The notes under the pieces are model-generated. The model had not been told where the DNA came from. It worked only from the letters and a program-made list of their open reading frames with translations, and searched no databases. A program made the position numbers and the translations under genes. Below are positions 35,001 to 45,187 of a DNA stretch of 64,000 nt, piece after piece (position 1 is the first letter of the stretch; each line of letters opens with the position of its first letter). The stretch spans positions 20,090,441-20,154,440 of the forward strand of contig JAJEKV010000016.1 of NCBI GenBank assembly GCA_021234155.1. The letters run 5' to 3'. The stretch comes from Isoetes taiwanensis. Lineage: Eukaryota; Streptophyta; Lycopodiopsida; Isoetales; Isoetaceae.

Positions 35001-36668
35001 AACTTATATTAGTATGTTTAGGAGGACTGTGAAGGAGACTCAGACTAGATCTAAGGAGCTACACAAGCTGTGATGCCTATACACAAAAACTGACGAAGAT
35101 ATATAACGAAACAAAATTCAAAATCCTAAAGGAGGAACTAACATACTTATCAGGGCTGGCAGGTGGACTCAATGGCATTTCTCGCAAATGCCTCAAAAAA
35201 AGTGCCAGCATAGCGTGAAATGTAGGTCTTTTTTGTGGCTTGAACAGTAAGCACTCTCCAATCATTTTCCACAGCTCTCTAGGTATCCCCCCTCCTACCA
35301 CCCCAATGTATTGCGGAGGCTGTCTTTTCGTTTTCACAACTGCCTTGTAGATCTCATCGTGGCTGAAACCTGCCCAGCTGTAACAATTTCTCGTATTAGG
35401 TTTATACAATGGCCAAAACGAATATAAAACATAAAACTAGAGCATCACTCACGGAACAGCCCCTGTACACATCTCAACCAATGAACACCCAAAACTCCAA
35501 GCATCCGATTCTGCTGAAATTCCAATAGCATCTTCCCAAAATATGTTTAATGATGACTTTTTCAATGGTTCCCAGGCTTCTGGAGCAATGTAATTTGGGT
35601 TAAACGTTGCACAATCAATACAAAAATGAGCCTGAACGGCACCATTATCCCCTGGGTTCATGCGTGCTCGCTTACAGTTGGGTCTTTTCAGTATTTCTGG
35701 CATACCATAATCAGACACAACAGCTCGACCTTTGGCATCCAGTAAGAAGTTAGAAGGCTTCAAATTCATGCACACTACCCCAGCTGCTTGCAACTCTGCA
35801 ACTCCACGAGATACGTCAGCCCCATACCTGCAAAGATATAAAAAAATAAGAAACAAAGATGATCTTGCAAAAATTTGATCAATTCAAGCTCCTTCGCCAA
35901 TATCACGTGCATTGGAAGTGTAAAATATCATAAATATCTATCATACCGCAAAATTTGCTCCAATGTTAGGCGCCCTTCATTCTGCTGCATGACAGCCTGA
36001 ACTGAGGTGCTGTATCTTTCCATTAAGATACACAATTTTCCATCCTTCTTGCATGCTCCATAAACTGTGCAAACATTTTGACACCACATAGCTGCCCGCC
36101 GTAAATTTTCTAGTTTGTTTTGGATCCATTCCAAGTCCATGCCCACAGGAATGTCTAACCTCTTAACGGCTACCTTGTGCCTGCAACCATTAGGTCCTGT
36201 TAAGACTGCAGACCACAAGTCCTGCCCTGGCCAGGGGCCAGAACTAATCAATCTCACCAGCCGCATAGAATGGGAACCCAAATCTGTGGAAATGCCATTG
36301 CACGCAATGGGCCAGGAAGAGTTAGCATAACTACTATTTCCTCGGGAACGCTCTGATGAGCAATCCAACTCATATTCCTCTTCAGACTCGTCATCGTGTG
36401 GGCAATCTGATTGTGCCTGTCGGATGAGCGTGAGCATGCCAAAGTTCTTGCGTAATGCTTCCACGCTATTCCCCACGCGTGAAGATTGCCTACAACGTGG
36501 ACACAAAAGTGTATGATCTGTGCTACGTGAAAACATATGTGCCAAACATTCCTTGCAAAAGCTATGGCCACATTGCAACATCATAGGCACCCTTTCATCC
36601 TCATTGTAGGTCATATTACAAAGGGAACACTCGGGCAGCTTCATCTTGGTTCCCTTTGCCAATTCCAT
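26341..36668 (-). CDS. KEG: KEG-type E3 ubiquitin ligase gene, 16 exons, broken in exon 12
   Basis: Exons (minus): 36668-35947, 35827-35453, 35377-35147, 33708-33583, 31864-31528, 31454-31297, 31218-31061, 30979-30858, 30792-30658, 29745-29621, 29240-29136, 29069-28856, 28703-28370, 28271-28083, 27966-27664, 27582-26341. All junctions are GT-AG and phases match, except around exon 12. Domain order is RING, kinase, ankyrin repeats, HERC2-like repeats, unique to KEG. In Arabidopsis KEG ubiquitinates ABI5 and other abscisic-acid factors and acts at the trans-Golgi/early endosome. The summed exons are close to the family's usual length of about 1,600 residues. A TGA at 28877-28879 would end the protein at 928 residues, before most HERC2-like repeats, and about 20 nt appear missing beside it. 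Either the allele is recently dead or the assembly is wrong there. Start chosen as the first ATG before the RING. Confidence 0.93.
28856..28882 (-). other. KEG: Lesion in KEG exon 12
   Basis: After VVPLD (Asp codon at 28880-28882) the frame reads TGA, then GGT CAG and a short run to the donor at 28856. In KEG relatives Asp is followed by Arg-Gly-Gln and about 11 further residues before the Pro-Arg at this junction. The observed segment is about 20 nt too short and leaves exon 13 out of phase. CGA to TGA is one transition. I found no alternative donor in exon 12 that bypasses the stop and restores phase. Confidence 0.75.
29136..33708 (-). CDS. KEG: KEG exons 4-11: ankyrin repeats
   Basis: Residues about 443-864. 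Exon 4 opens the block with FHQLVSEGDIEAV. Exons 5-10 carry ankyrin units with clear TPLHLAA, TVLHQAI, TALCIAA, TALHAAA, SALHVAL and NAFHIAA cores. Exon 11 ends the block with the conserved KTLKDLLEALPREWMSEDLL stretch that leads into the HERC2-like repeats. Introns are mostly short (about 70-120 bp), but those before exon 4 (1,438 bp), exon 5 (1,718 bp) and exon 10 (912 bp) are longer. No lesion is seen in this block. Confidence 0.92.
32120..33090 (+). pseudogene. Nested plus-strand remnant in KEG intron 4, possible B3 fold
   Basis: Within the long intron between exons 4 and 5, the opposite strand carries protein-like pieces. One 87-codon frame (32120-32383) is unrecognised. Around 32840-33060, spread over two frames, HTNFLLQI, FYLPKTFRIHAF and EKFVDEQGHTFLVILSRG sit in the order of a B3 DNA-binding domain. 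Stops and shifts rule out function, and the family call is weak. Confidence 0.25.
35147..36668 (-). CDS. KEG: KEG exons 1-3: RING finger and kinase domain
   Basis: Residues 14-59 form a C3HC4 RING (Cys14, Cys17, Cys33, His35, Cys38, Cys41, Cys56, Cys59) that would bind the E2 enzyme. An acidic linker follows (about 90-103). The kinase domain starts near residue 135, with the ATP-binding lysine in VAVK at about 169. Exon 2 carries the catalytic-loop counterpart VCMNLKPSNFLL, where the usual HRD is absent, and SDYG in place of DFG. The latter part matches the APE and WSFGC segments (APEAWEP, SDAWSFGC). KEG kinases of other plants show similar departures yet have reported activity. Exon 3 ends just after the kinase, at SPPASPD. 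Confidence 0.93.
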
Positions 36669-37354
36669 CCCCTTTCGCCCAATTATCCTTCCCCAAGCAA
36701 ATCCACACTCTACCTACCTACCAATCAACCTGTTTCAACAATTCAACCATCCAAGCTGCTACAAACACTTCATCAGCTCACTGATATGTTGTGTTTCATG
36801 ATGCAAAGCCAACAGGCCATGCTAGAAAGGCCAACATTCCTTTTTTTCGCTGCTTCCAAGACATTCCCTTATGTGGAGATTATCAAAGCGAGAAACTTGA
36901 CAAACCTGTTTTGCTTCTTCACGAATCCTGGAGGATCAAAAAAATGACGTTTTCTACGCCCTTCGTTTTATCGTCTAGGCATGGCTGATCGGCAGAGGCC
37001 GCAGTTCTGGCCAGTCCTCCGTTCCCCTCTTTCAGACTGTGCTTGTTCCAGCCGTCATGGTGAAGGGCCCCCCGTCACACTCTCGGCCAGGGGTTTAAGG
37101 GCAAAAGATGACTCTTGAAGGGCGTTGACGGGTCCGTATTATTGTTTGTTTCTTTTGTTAAACGGGGCCGGCATTTCGGGGGCCAGGGTTTTGCAGATAT
37201 TTAATCGGATTGAAATGTGTATTTTGAATCCGCCGGTTCGGCGGCTTTTCCTTCCATACTGTCTCCTTTTTGCGTGGCGTGGCGAGTCCCATTATAGGGG
37301 CATCACCTTCGTGCCATTTTCCGCGACCCTCAAAAACCGTCACGAAATTTTTTC
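36669..37354. other. Presumed KEG upstream region
   Basis: Directly 5' of the KEG start on the minus strand. It should contain the promoter and 5' leader. I see no convincing TATA box or abscisic-acid element by eye. Confidence 0.4.
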
Positions 37355-37357
37355 TTA

Positions 37358-37543
37358 GGGTGCTTTCCTATGGGCAGAAAACCTCCAGGTTTCCTGAAGG
37401 TCTGGTCTGCTATTCCGATGTTCCCATGAGCTAAGAGCCTAAATGGCTGAGGTTAAGAACCTCATTTGGAAAGTAATCGCGACGATTACTTTTGGACCTG
37501 GATCTGACCTCATCTAGGTCTGTTCGTCCATGGGAAAGCACCC
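37358..37543. mobile_element. MITE 1, PIF/Harbinger-like, TTA target duplication
   Basis: Terminal inverted repeats GGGTGCTTTCCTATGG at the left and CCATGGGAAAGCACCC at the right match at 15 of 16 positions. TTA flanks both sides (37355-37357 and 37544-37546). The length is 186 bp with no coding region. A 3-bp TTA/TAA duplication is the mark of PIF/Harbinger elements. Confidence 0.8.
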
Positions 37544-37546
37544 TTA

Positions 37547-37688
37547 GGCTGAGTTCACATGCACCTTCACGACCCTCACCATCACGTAAAAAGGCTCGCC
37601 GTTTTACGCCGACCATCGCCCACCATCACCAATTTGCGCTGGGCAAAACAGGCCCCTTCTCCGGCGATGGTTGCATGTGAACCTGCCT
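37547..37688. mobile_element. MITE 2, abutting MITE 1
   Basis: The left end GGCTGAGTTCACATGCA pairs with right end TGCATGTGAACCTGCCT; an 11-nt core, GTTCACATGCA, is exact. It is flanked by TTA on both sides (37544-37546 and 37689-37691) and shares the left TTA with MITE 1. 142 bp, non-coding. Confidence 0.7.
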
Positions 37689-37691
37689 TTA

Positions 37692-38120
37692 GGCTAGCAT
37701 TGCAAAGTAAGGCACCATGTCGATGACTCTACATGTAAAGCACTCCATAGGGTATTGGCTATAACATCCCAACTCCTCCCGTGTTGGTCGTGTTATTGAC
37801 GTATTATCACATGTCTGTATACGGGCTCGATAACTAGACTAAAATCCAATTGTTGTAAGGAAGTTTTTATGACAGCCATTAGCAATCAGTGTTGGGCTAA
37901 ATCTTGGCTCCCCTTTTAGGGTTCAATTCTAAAAACATGGAAGTCAGAAGAATACCTTTTGAGTATTTCACAAGTCGAATACCATAACAGCACTCTATGC
38001 AAGATATATGTATCAAAGCACAATCTAGAACGGTCATGTATCAAAGCACAATCTAGAGCAGCTCCATATGATAATATATGTATAGATACTATATGACAAA
38101 TCTCTTTGATATATCAAGTT
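37692..38120. other. Intergenic, nothing recognised
   Basis: No gene or repeat recognised. Confidence 0.35.
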
Positions 38121-38548
38121 CTCTAATTCGTGTTAAAATGTTTCAAGTACTGCTATGCTTGAACATTTTTTATATGGATACTGATATCCAATCATATGCT
38201 CAAGTACTGATATGCTTGCAGCACTTTAGACCAGGTTCTGATATGCCTGTGTCAATCTCAAGTACTACTAAGCTTGAGGGCAGCTGGGGGACTGATATAC
38301 TTCAGCCTACATTCTGTAATCCTTTGCTACAGGTCTAAAATTGGTTGCAAAAGTTTTTGAGAAAAGTATTTGTTGTCTGTTAGTTGTACTTCCTCATCAG
38401 ATGTTGATGTAAGAAAGCTTCTTAAGCATATTATGTATCAGGCCAACAGGGCTTCACTGTGCTTATTCTTCCTATCTGATCTTTAGAGATCAATATTGTA
38501 ACAGCTTCTATATTAATAGAGAACCACCTTGCCTTCCAAAAAAAAAAA
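38121..38548 (+). mobile_element. Retrotransposon 3' tail with poly(A)
   Basis: A non-coding stretch ending TTGCCTTCC followed by 12 A (38537-38548), with ATTAATAGAGAACC just before. This resembles the end of the LINE at 57.4 kb (AATAAAG, then TTCTTCC, then poly(A)). CAAGTACTGATATGCTTG-like motifs repeat within it. No ORF remains, so the family is not certain. Confidence 0.4.
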
Positions 38549-38549
38549 A

Positions 38550-38690
38550 TCTCAAACTTGTGACCTCAAGACAATGGATTTTTAAGGTTCATATTTACTA
38601 GACTAATGTTGAACTCTTGACTTCGAATTTGGCGAGTTCAAGGTCTATTTAAGGTCCTACCACTAGACCGTGCCTTGAATGACAGATTTT
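38550..38690 (-). repeat. SINE candidate, tRNA-like boxes
   Basis: On the minus strand GGTCTAGTGGTAGGA matches a pol III A box. GGTCACAAGTTTGAGATT further on resembles a B box, and the sequence runs into the T tract at 38537-38548. The spacing between boxes is longer than in a tRNA, so this is only a candidate. Confidence 0.3.
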
Positions 38691-38749
38691 ATCTATGTTG
38701 GTCAAAGAACATCAATTTTGAGCTTATTATAATATTCTATATATCATAG

Positions 38750-41570
38750 TATGCTTGGGGGGTGTCCATTGGATGTGCACTTAAGCGCAAAATTGTAGCA
38801 GCCGTGTATGAATCTCAACATCTCTACATGCTACATGATAGCGTGCCACATGAGATAACCTATGTTTCAAGCCTGGTAAGATGCCAGGTAGGCACTGTCA
38901 CCTCAAAAGATGTCAAAGTTTGGGGGGTATTGGTACCACCAGGGCGAGGTGGCACTCCCATAAGATATCAGGAGCCCTTGAAGGCTACAATGATTATAGT
39001 GCACAAAATTGATGAAAAAAAACAACTTTTCTAGCAAAGCCTTATGCAATTAATTTGAGAGAACACCACTTTTCATTTTAGCTTGAATTGGTTAGTTTTG
39101 ATGCTATTTAATGGTGATATTGAAATGTTGAAAAGGAAAAAAGGGCCAATTCTTGTAGCTTGTGCTTCTAGAGATGCATATCAAATTAAAGACTTGCATA
39201 GTATCAATCTTGTTGATTTGGGATTTTTCGGCCTGGCAAACAATATTTTTGGATTTGTTTTTAAATGATTTCCCCAAGATTTTAGAGGTTCTGGCAGCCG
39301 GAAAGAACTCTCGATTCTCCAAAAATCGAGAAAGAATTTGGCTATGATTTATTTTTCTGCATTTCCCCTTCATGCCACGAATCTATCTATTCTATGCATG
39401 CACGAATCCTTCCTTTTTGTGCGCCAAGAGAAGAGATGGATGTGCAACGGATGAATGTGCTTCCCCTTGCAATTTCGTCCACTGGTTTAAGAACCCAATC
39501 GGCTGAACTAGACTGTGTTATGCTTCCGTAGGATCTATATGACAATGGTTGGGGCGTTTTGCCCTGATTGTTTGACTTTTGTGCAAGGACCTGCGGTTGA
39601 GTGGCTGAGGATGCACATCTGCTTGAATCCTAATGTATGGACCAGGTTAATCGTAAACCCTTTCTTATTTCTTTGCATAGATGAGGATAGATGAGATGGT
39701 CTCTGCAGGAGCGAATCCTTTGCTTGAATCCTTTTGTCTGGACTAGGTCAATCCTAAATCCTTTCTTATTTATTTGCACAGATGAGGTGGTCTCTTCAGG
39801 AGCGAAACATCTAAGAAGGGATAGAGGAATTGGGAACATGCTTTAAGCATTGAGGTGTCGCTTGCACAGATGCAGGTAAATATGTAGCAAAGAAAATAGC
39901 AAAAGCATTTGCTTGCAGAGGCCCACAAGGAAATGCATATCTATCAGGCTTAAAGAATTCAAAACATTTTGATGCATGAGGTATTCATCGAAATTGCTAG
40001 TGCTGTATTTTGTAATTTTTTTTGAAATGTAGGGCATTTTGAAAGCCAGATTGCTTTCTATAAATAATCTTTGATTATTTGTTGATTGTCAAAGAGTTAC
40101 ATGCTTTATATTTAGTAGCTGTGTTTCTATTCTTCTATTGTGAGCATACTTGCTTTTGCTTTGTCAAACATCTTTCTTCTTTATTGACATTTCATATTCT
40201 GGGGCAGGAGAAGTTCAAGTGTTGGTGAAGATCATGCAAGAGTGTGTACAAGTTCCTTCTTTACAATGATGTGTTCTCATCATCTTCTTCCATCTTCAAG
40301 GATTGTAGTGTTATTAGAGAGTGGACATATTCCCTGCCAATTCACAAACGTGTAGAGAGTGGGTCCTTCTTTTAGGTCAGTACATATTGAACATGGGTAG
40401 CATCGTCATTGTTTATGTAACATATAATGTTGGAAAATAAAGCAAGGCTGCTCTATTGTATCTTTCTTATTTACTACAAGTATTGATTGTGAGGATATAA
40501 ACTTCTGCTCATGTATGGTTGAAGAAATGCCTTTATTCATGCATGATTAGAATAGTAGAATTCCTCAAGTTGACATTGCAATGTTATGTAGGTCATCATA
40601 CTGCATATAGTTCTGCAGCACTTACAGATTCAAGCTATTTCTATATTCAATGCTGGTCGCTTGAAGTAATTGAGTTCTTCATGCAGAACACATTCAAGGA
40701 TGTTCTATACCTTGGAAACAACTGCTTTATACTCATTCAAATCTACAACATATGCCTTGCTTCGTGCATGGCTGCAGCCTCTCCATTTGCAGAATTGTTG
40801 ATCAGGAAAATGGATATGCTGATACATAGATTGCATACAATTTAGATCATTCTGAATGTTTGCAAAAACAGTTAATATCGCTTTTTTGCATTTGGGAAGG
40901 TCAGGCTTGTGTTGGAGCATTTCAACTATTCTATAAAGCAACAAGATCTCTGAAACAGTGTTCACCTTGCAAGAACTGATCCTTGCTATTAATCAGACAG
41001 GTACGGTTTCGTTTATCTCTATCTAAGATAATTGCTTTTTTCATTCTCCATTTTGAAGCCTCTCACATATGAACTTCTAGGAATCTTAAGATGCTATTTT
41101 TTTTCTGACAAAAAAAATCAAGGAATCAGTTGTTCGGGCAGGAAAAAAATAATTTGTTATGTTGGGGATTGAGATTCCCCATCCCTCAAGCTATGGGAGT
41201 TTGTTTTTCAATTTCTAATGTTGTGGTTTGTTAAGCTATTAATGTATTCTTGATGAACCATTGTTGATAGTCTTCTCAACTACATCTCTGTCCTTTGTAG
41301 ATTATATAACGCTGAAAACAGAAAAATTATTATTAGCAGGGATGTGTATTTTGATGAATAGAAGATGTTGTACACAAAAGCAGGAACATCATTACAGATA
41401 CAAAGGAGACGAAAGAGATGTATCAGTAAGAAAATGATACAAATATCAAGGAACTAATAGAAGATGAAGATATTGAAAATCTGCAATGCGAGAGCAGTTA
41501 TGATGAAGCAGAAAATGCAACAGATGAAATAGTACTGAATCTAACCTACAAGTTTCAAATGATGTTTCAG
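38750..41570. other. Intergenic, nothing recognised
   Basis: Short frames at 38762-39034, 39104-39373, 40519-40845 and elsewhere have no motif I can assign. No RNA gene seen. Confidence 0.35.
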
Positions 41571-41578
41571 ATATTTCT

Positions 41579-43209
41579 TTGAACAAAAGAATAAGGAAAA
41601 CTGAGGGAGAACAGTTGAAATTAGAAGTGGGTTTTGACACATATAACTTTGGCAGAAAAGAAGATGGAAGAAGCAAAAGGTTAGAGCACGAAAATATTGA
41701 TAAAATCATGGCTACTATGGAGTCAAATCTGCCACAGACATATGAGGAAGCAATACATGCAACAGATGGAGAATTATAGAAATAAGCAATGAATGATGAG
41801 CTTGCTTCTTTCAAAAAAACCAAAATCTATGAACTAGTTGAGAGGCCAGCAAACAAGAATATAATTGGAAGCAAATGGATCTTCAAGTTGAAATAGGGAA
41901 TCGATGGAAGCCTAAAACATAAGGCAAGATTGGTGGCACAGGGCTTCTTGCAGAAACAGGGAGTTGTTGATACATTTTCGCCTCTAATAAAGATGAATAG
42001 TATTAGAATACTATTGGCACTTGCTAATGCTAGGGATTTGGAGCTTCACCATATGGACGTCAGTACTGCCTTTTCAAAATAAATGAAGAGGTCTACATGA
42101 GACAAGCCCCCCGGATTTGACAATAAAAAAAAACATGGTATGGAAGCTCAAGAGAGCAATGTATAGACTCAAACAAGCACCTAGGCAGTGGTATCTCTGC
42201 ATTGATACTTATCTGAAGGAACAAGGGTTCAGAAAATTGAACAATGATGGTAATAATGATGTTTTACAACAAGAAGGAAATTATTGCATAATTTCACTAT
42301 ACGTTGATGATTGTCTTATGGTTGCTAATAATGTAAAGTGTCTAGAACACTGCAAATAGATTTTGAAGGACAAATATAAGATGGCAGACTTAGGGGAATT
42401 GAAGAAATTTCAAGTATGGAGATTACAAGGTGCAGAGACAAAAAAGACTTGTCAATCACACAAACAAGCAACATATGTGCAATTTTGAGAAGATTTGAAG
42501 TGGAAGAAAGCAAAACAGTGGTCACACCTATAGTACCAGGTTGCAAACTCACCTCTTGCTGCAGACCAGACATTTCTTTTTGTGTAAACTTGTTGAGCAA
42601 CTTCTGTGAAAATCCAGGAAAGCAATATAGGATGGCTGGAAAAAGGCCCCTCGGATATTTGAAGGGTTCACAAACGCAACGTATATATTTTAGAGGAGAT
42701 AATCTCCAGCTAACAACATACACTGGTGCTGATTGGGGAGGAGATAGAGATAGCATAAAATTAACAACAGGTTATAACTTACTGATTTGTGAAGCATCAA
42801 TAGCATGGAGGAGTAAAAAGCAATCTAGGATTACTATGTCAACTGCAGAAGCTGAGTATAATGCAGCATCATCAGCCTCAAGGGAAATTTTCTGGACAAG
42901 AGCTCGTTGGATGAACTTGATGCCATCCAAATAAGCCCTACTGTAATCTACTGTGATAGTATGAGCTGTATAGCCATTACTAGAAACCCAGTTCTTCATG
43001 AAAGAACCAAACACGTAGAGTTGCATGTCCACTTCATTCGGGATACAGTTCCAAAAGGAAAGATTAAATTGGAATATGTTAGAACAGAAGAACAAACAGC
43101 TGATGTATTAACAAAGGCATTGAATGTACAGAAATTTGATTATTTAAGACTGAAGCTTGGAATCAGACCAGTCGAACAGATGAATGAGATATGCATGAAA
43201 GGGGAATGA
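41579..43209 (+). pseudogene. Ty1/copia polyprotein remnant: RT and RNase H
   Basis: Collinear, interrupted copia pol. PQTYEEAIHATDGEL opens the RT region; then GSKWIFKLK, KARLVAQGF, HHMDVSTAF, a disrupted stretch, LKRAMYRLKQAPRQWY, the catalytic LYVDD at about 42299-42313, and PDISFCVNLLSN. RNase H follows with TYTGADWGGD, SRITMSTAEAEYNAAS, and after a stop VIYCDSMSCIAITRNPVLHERTKH and EEQTADVLTKAL. Several stops and at least two frame changes. No integrase or gag is recognised upstream, so the 5' part is missing or too decayed. Confidence 0.9.
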
Positions 43210-43665
43210 AATTCATTGGGTTATGGGATCAATGGGCATGAATATCTCATTCCATACATAGAATTATTTAGGGTGAAACTTGACATAGACAAATGTGCAA
43301 ATAAAGATTGAACACGTACCATTTAATATTTGAGGAAAGAATTCGACGAGCACCGAGCGAGACTTGGCATATAAAAAGTTCAGAGTAGACAGGTCGATTC
43401 TCAACCGGTTGGTTCATCAGATACAAGGAAAGTAGTTCCGATCAGTATCATCATAAGTTGTGATTTCGGTGAATGTCTGATACAATGCTTGGTGTTATCA
43501 GAATAGTCTACGGTTCTTGTACTAATGGTATATCATTTGTTGCATTGAATAATACTCAAATAAATTGTGATAGAATATTCTGTCTCCACATTTCGCATTC
43601 AATCTTGTAAACTTAGGGTCTTGAATAAATTATACTAGTTGACTTTCTGGTTCATTATTTTAACA
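43207..43665 (+). repeat. Probable 3' LTR of the copia remnant
   Basis: It begins TG just after a purine run (GAAAGGGGAA, a plausible polypurine tract) and could end at TTTTAACA, giving 459 bp. It contains a TATA-like CATATAAAAA at about 43369-43378 and TTGAATAAAT near its end, as expected for U3 and the poly(A) signal. No 5' partner was found in the window, so the limits are tentative. Confidence 0.4.
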
Positions 43666-44079
43666 ATATAGACAAAGGAAAAGAAGAGATGAAAAGAACT
43701 ATGTCTATACATGTTTTATCTTAAAATCAAGTCCGCATCTTGATAATTAAATTAATGATGCCTTGTTACTAAATTTTGATTCTTAGACATGATGAACTAG
43801 ATTGGTCTCATAAAATGGAGACTACATTTTTTCACTTCATCCCGCTTCACAAGCATCATCACATCATATTCAGACACATAAAATTATGCCACAATTGGTC
43901 TAATTTTTAACAAGAACATATAGCAGCTTCAAGTGCACCACGAAGTTTATGGGTCCCCCATTGGACATGATAGTTCAATTGGATGTGTACCAACCCTTTA
44001 ATCATAATAATAATTTTAATCCTCAACGTAGCACATAAAAAATGATGCCCACATCCTCCTTAAAATACCCCCTTTTGGA

Positions 44080-44336
44080 AATGGGGGATTGACGAACAAA
44101 GGATTTTTTATTTTTTTTAGGAGAAGAGGATTTTAGTTCTATGTTAGGGGTACCGAGGGAGTAATAGGGGGATTGCAATTTATAACATGGGAATTTTCTG
44201 TAAAAAAATGAAGAATGGAGGATGAGGAGAAATGGGGTAGTTAGGGGTACTAGGGGTAATGATGGAGTAATAAGGGGATTGCAATTTAGAACATGGGGAT
44301 TCCTTCAAAAAAAATGAAGAATGGGGGATGAGGAAA
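44080..44336 (+). repeat. G-rich minisatellite, left part
   Basis: Units of about 120 bp: GGGGTAGTTAGGGGTA, AGGGGTAATG, GGAGTAATAGGGG, ATTGCAATTTAGAACATGGG, AAAAATGAAGAATGGGGG, ATGAGGAGAAAT. The array stops at the LINE and resumes at 51724. Confidence 0.85.
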
Positions 44337-44344
44337 AACAGTGT

Positions 44345-44346
<2 letters not shown>
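44337..44346. repeat. LINE target-site duplication, left copy
   Basis: AACAGTGTAG, directly next to the 30-T tract. Its partner is at 51714-51723, with one mismatch. Confidence 0.75.
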
Positions 44347-44377
<31 letters not shown>

Positions 44378-44722
44378 AAAGTAAGAGTTGGTTTTATCAT
44401 TAATTAGAGGTATGCTTTAAGAAAAAGCATATCAAAATTAGAGTCAAATCCAGCAAGTGATAACAGAGTGTAAAATAAAGTCTGAACTTTGATGAAGAAG
44501 GTCGATCAGCAGCCACCCGTAAGAGGATGAATTGGAAGTAGGTAAGTAGTAAGTCGCTTTTCTGGAACTGAGCCGATTTCAACGAGCAGAACAAGATTGT
44601 TGAGGATTCTCGGAAGATTATGAACCTGCCAAAAATGTAATCCACCAAAAGAGTAAACTAGAACTAAATTAGATAAAAGCCAGTATATGCTTCTTAGATT
44701 GAAGGCCAAGTGGAAAGGGAAT

Positions 44723-45187
44723 TCAGCAATGATCCGAGAAGTATGAGTTGAAATAGGCATTAAAGGCATCTGTGGAACCAAAGAAGTATTGATCAAGGGG
44801 CCAATTATTGTAGTAACAGAGTCGGAACATGTCCCTGCCCTCCAGAAGAATCAGCAATGATCCATATAGATCAGCCAATAACTTATGACTGTAGTACAGT
44901 GTTCTGTATCTTGATAGCTGAGCCTCTGTGAGAATGAGATTATTGGCTGACAAGAATTTCCACAAGCAATGGATCTGGATGACCTCCCTGCAAAAGATAC
45001 TTGCCCACAAATCTTCACTTTCCTTCTTGTAACTCATATGTCCTCTTTTCATCAGAAATGACTCCATAGAAGTGGCAATGTCATTTTTCATGACTTGATC
45101 CTGAGATTTCTGACTAAAAGGTGAGTTGCTGGTATCAAATTTATTGCTTCCTTCTCCTCGTAAGAAATTAAGATACTCTAGGATCAT
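44723..45187 (-). CDS. Small third frame of the LINE (ORF3 candidate)
   Basis: An ATG at 45185-45187 starts 154 codons in another frame, overlapping the ORF2 stop (45168-45170) by about 20 nt. Composition is protein-like (ESFLMKRGHMSYKKESEDLW, then LYYSHKLLADLYG) but I recognise no domain. ORF2 already has normal L1 length, so this is either a third gene, an ORF2 extension lost by a frameshift, or chance. Confidence 0.3.
   Translation of the reverse strand: MILEYLNFLRGEGSNKFDTSNSPFSQKSQDQVMKNDIATSMESFLMKRGHMSYKKESEDLWASIFCREVIQIHCLWKFLSANNLILTEAQLSRYRTLYYSHKLLADLYGSLLILLEGRDMFRLCYYNNWPLDQYFFGSTDAFNAYFNSYFSDHC

Noticed and set aside
37631-37644. GCGCTGGGC near 37637 as a fourth Helitron end
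   Set aside because: No CTRR-T at the right distance and no shared flank; it lies inside MITE 2.
43207-43665. Complete copia element with two LTRs
   Set aside because: No second LTR, primer-binding site, gag or integrase found upstream.
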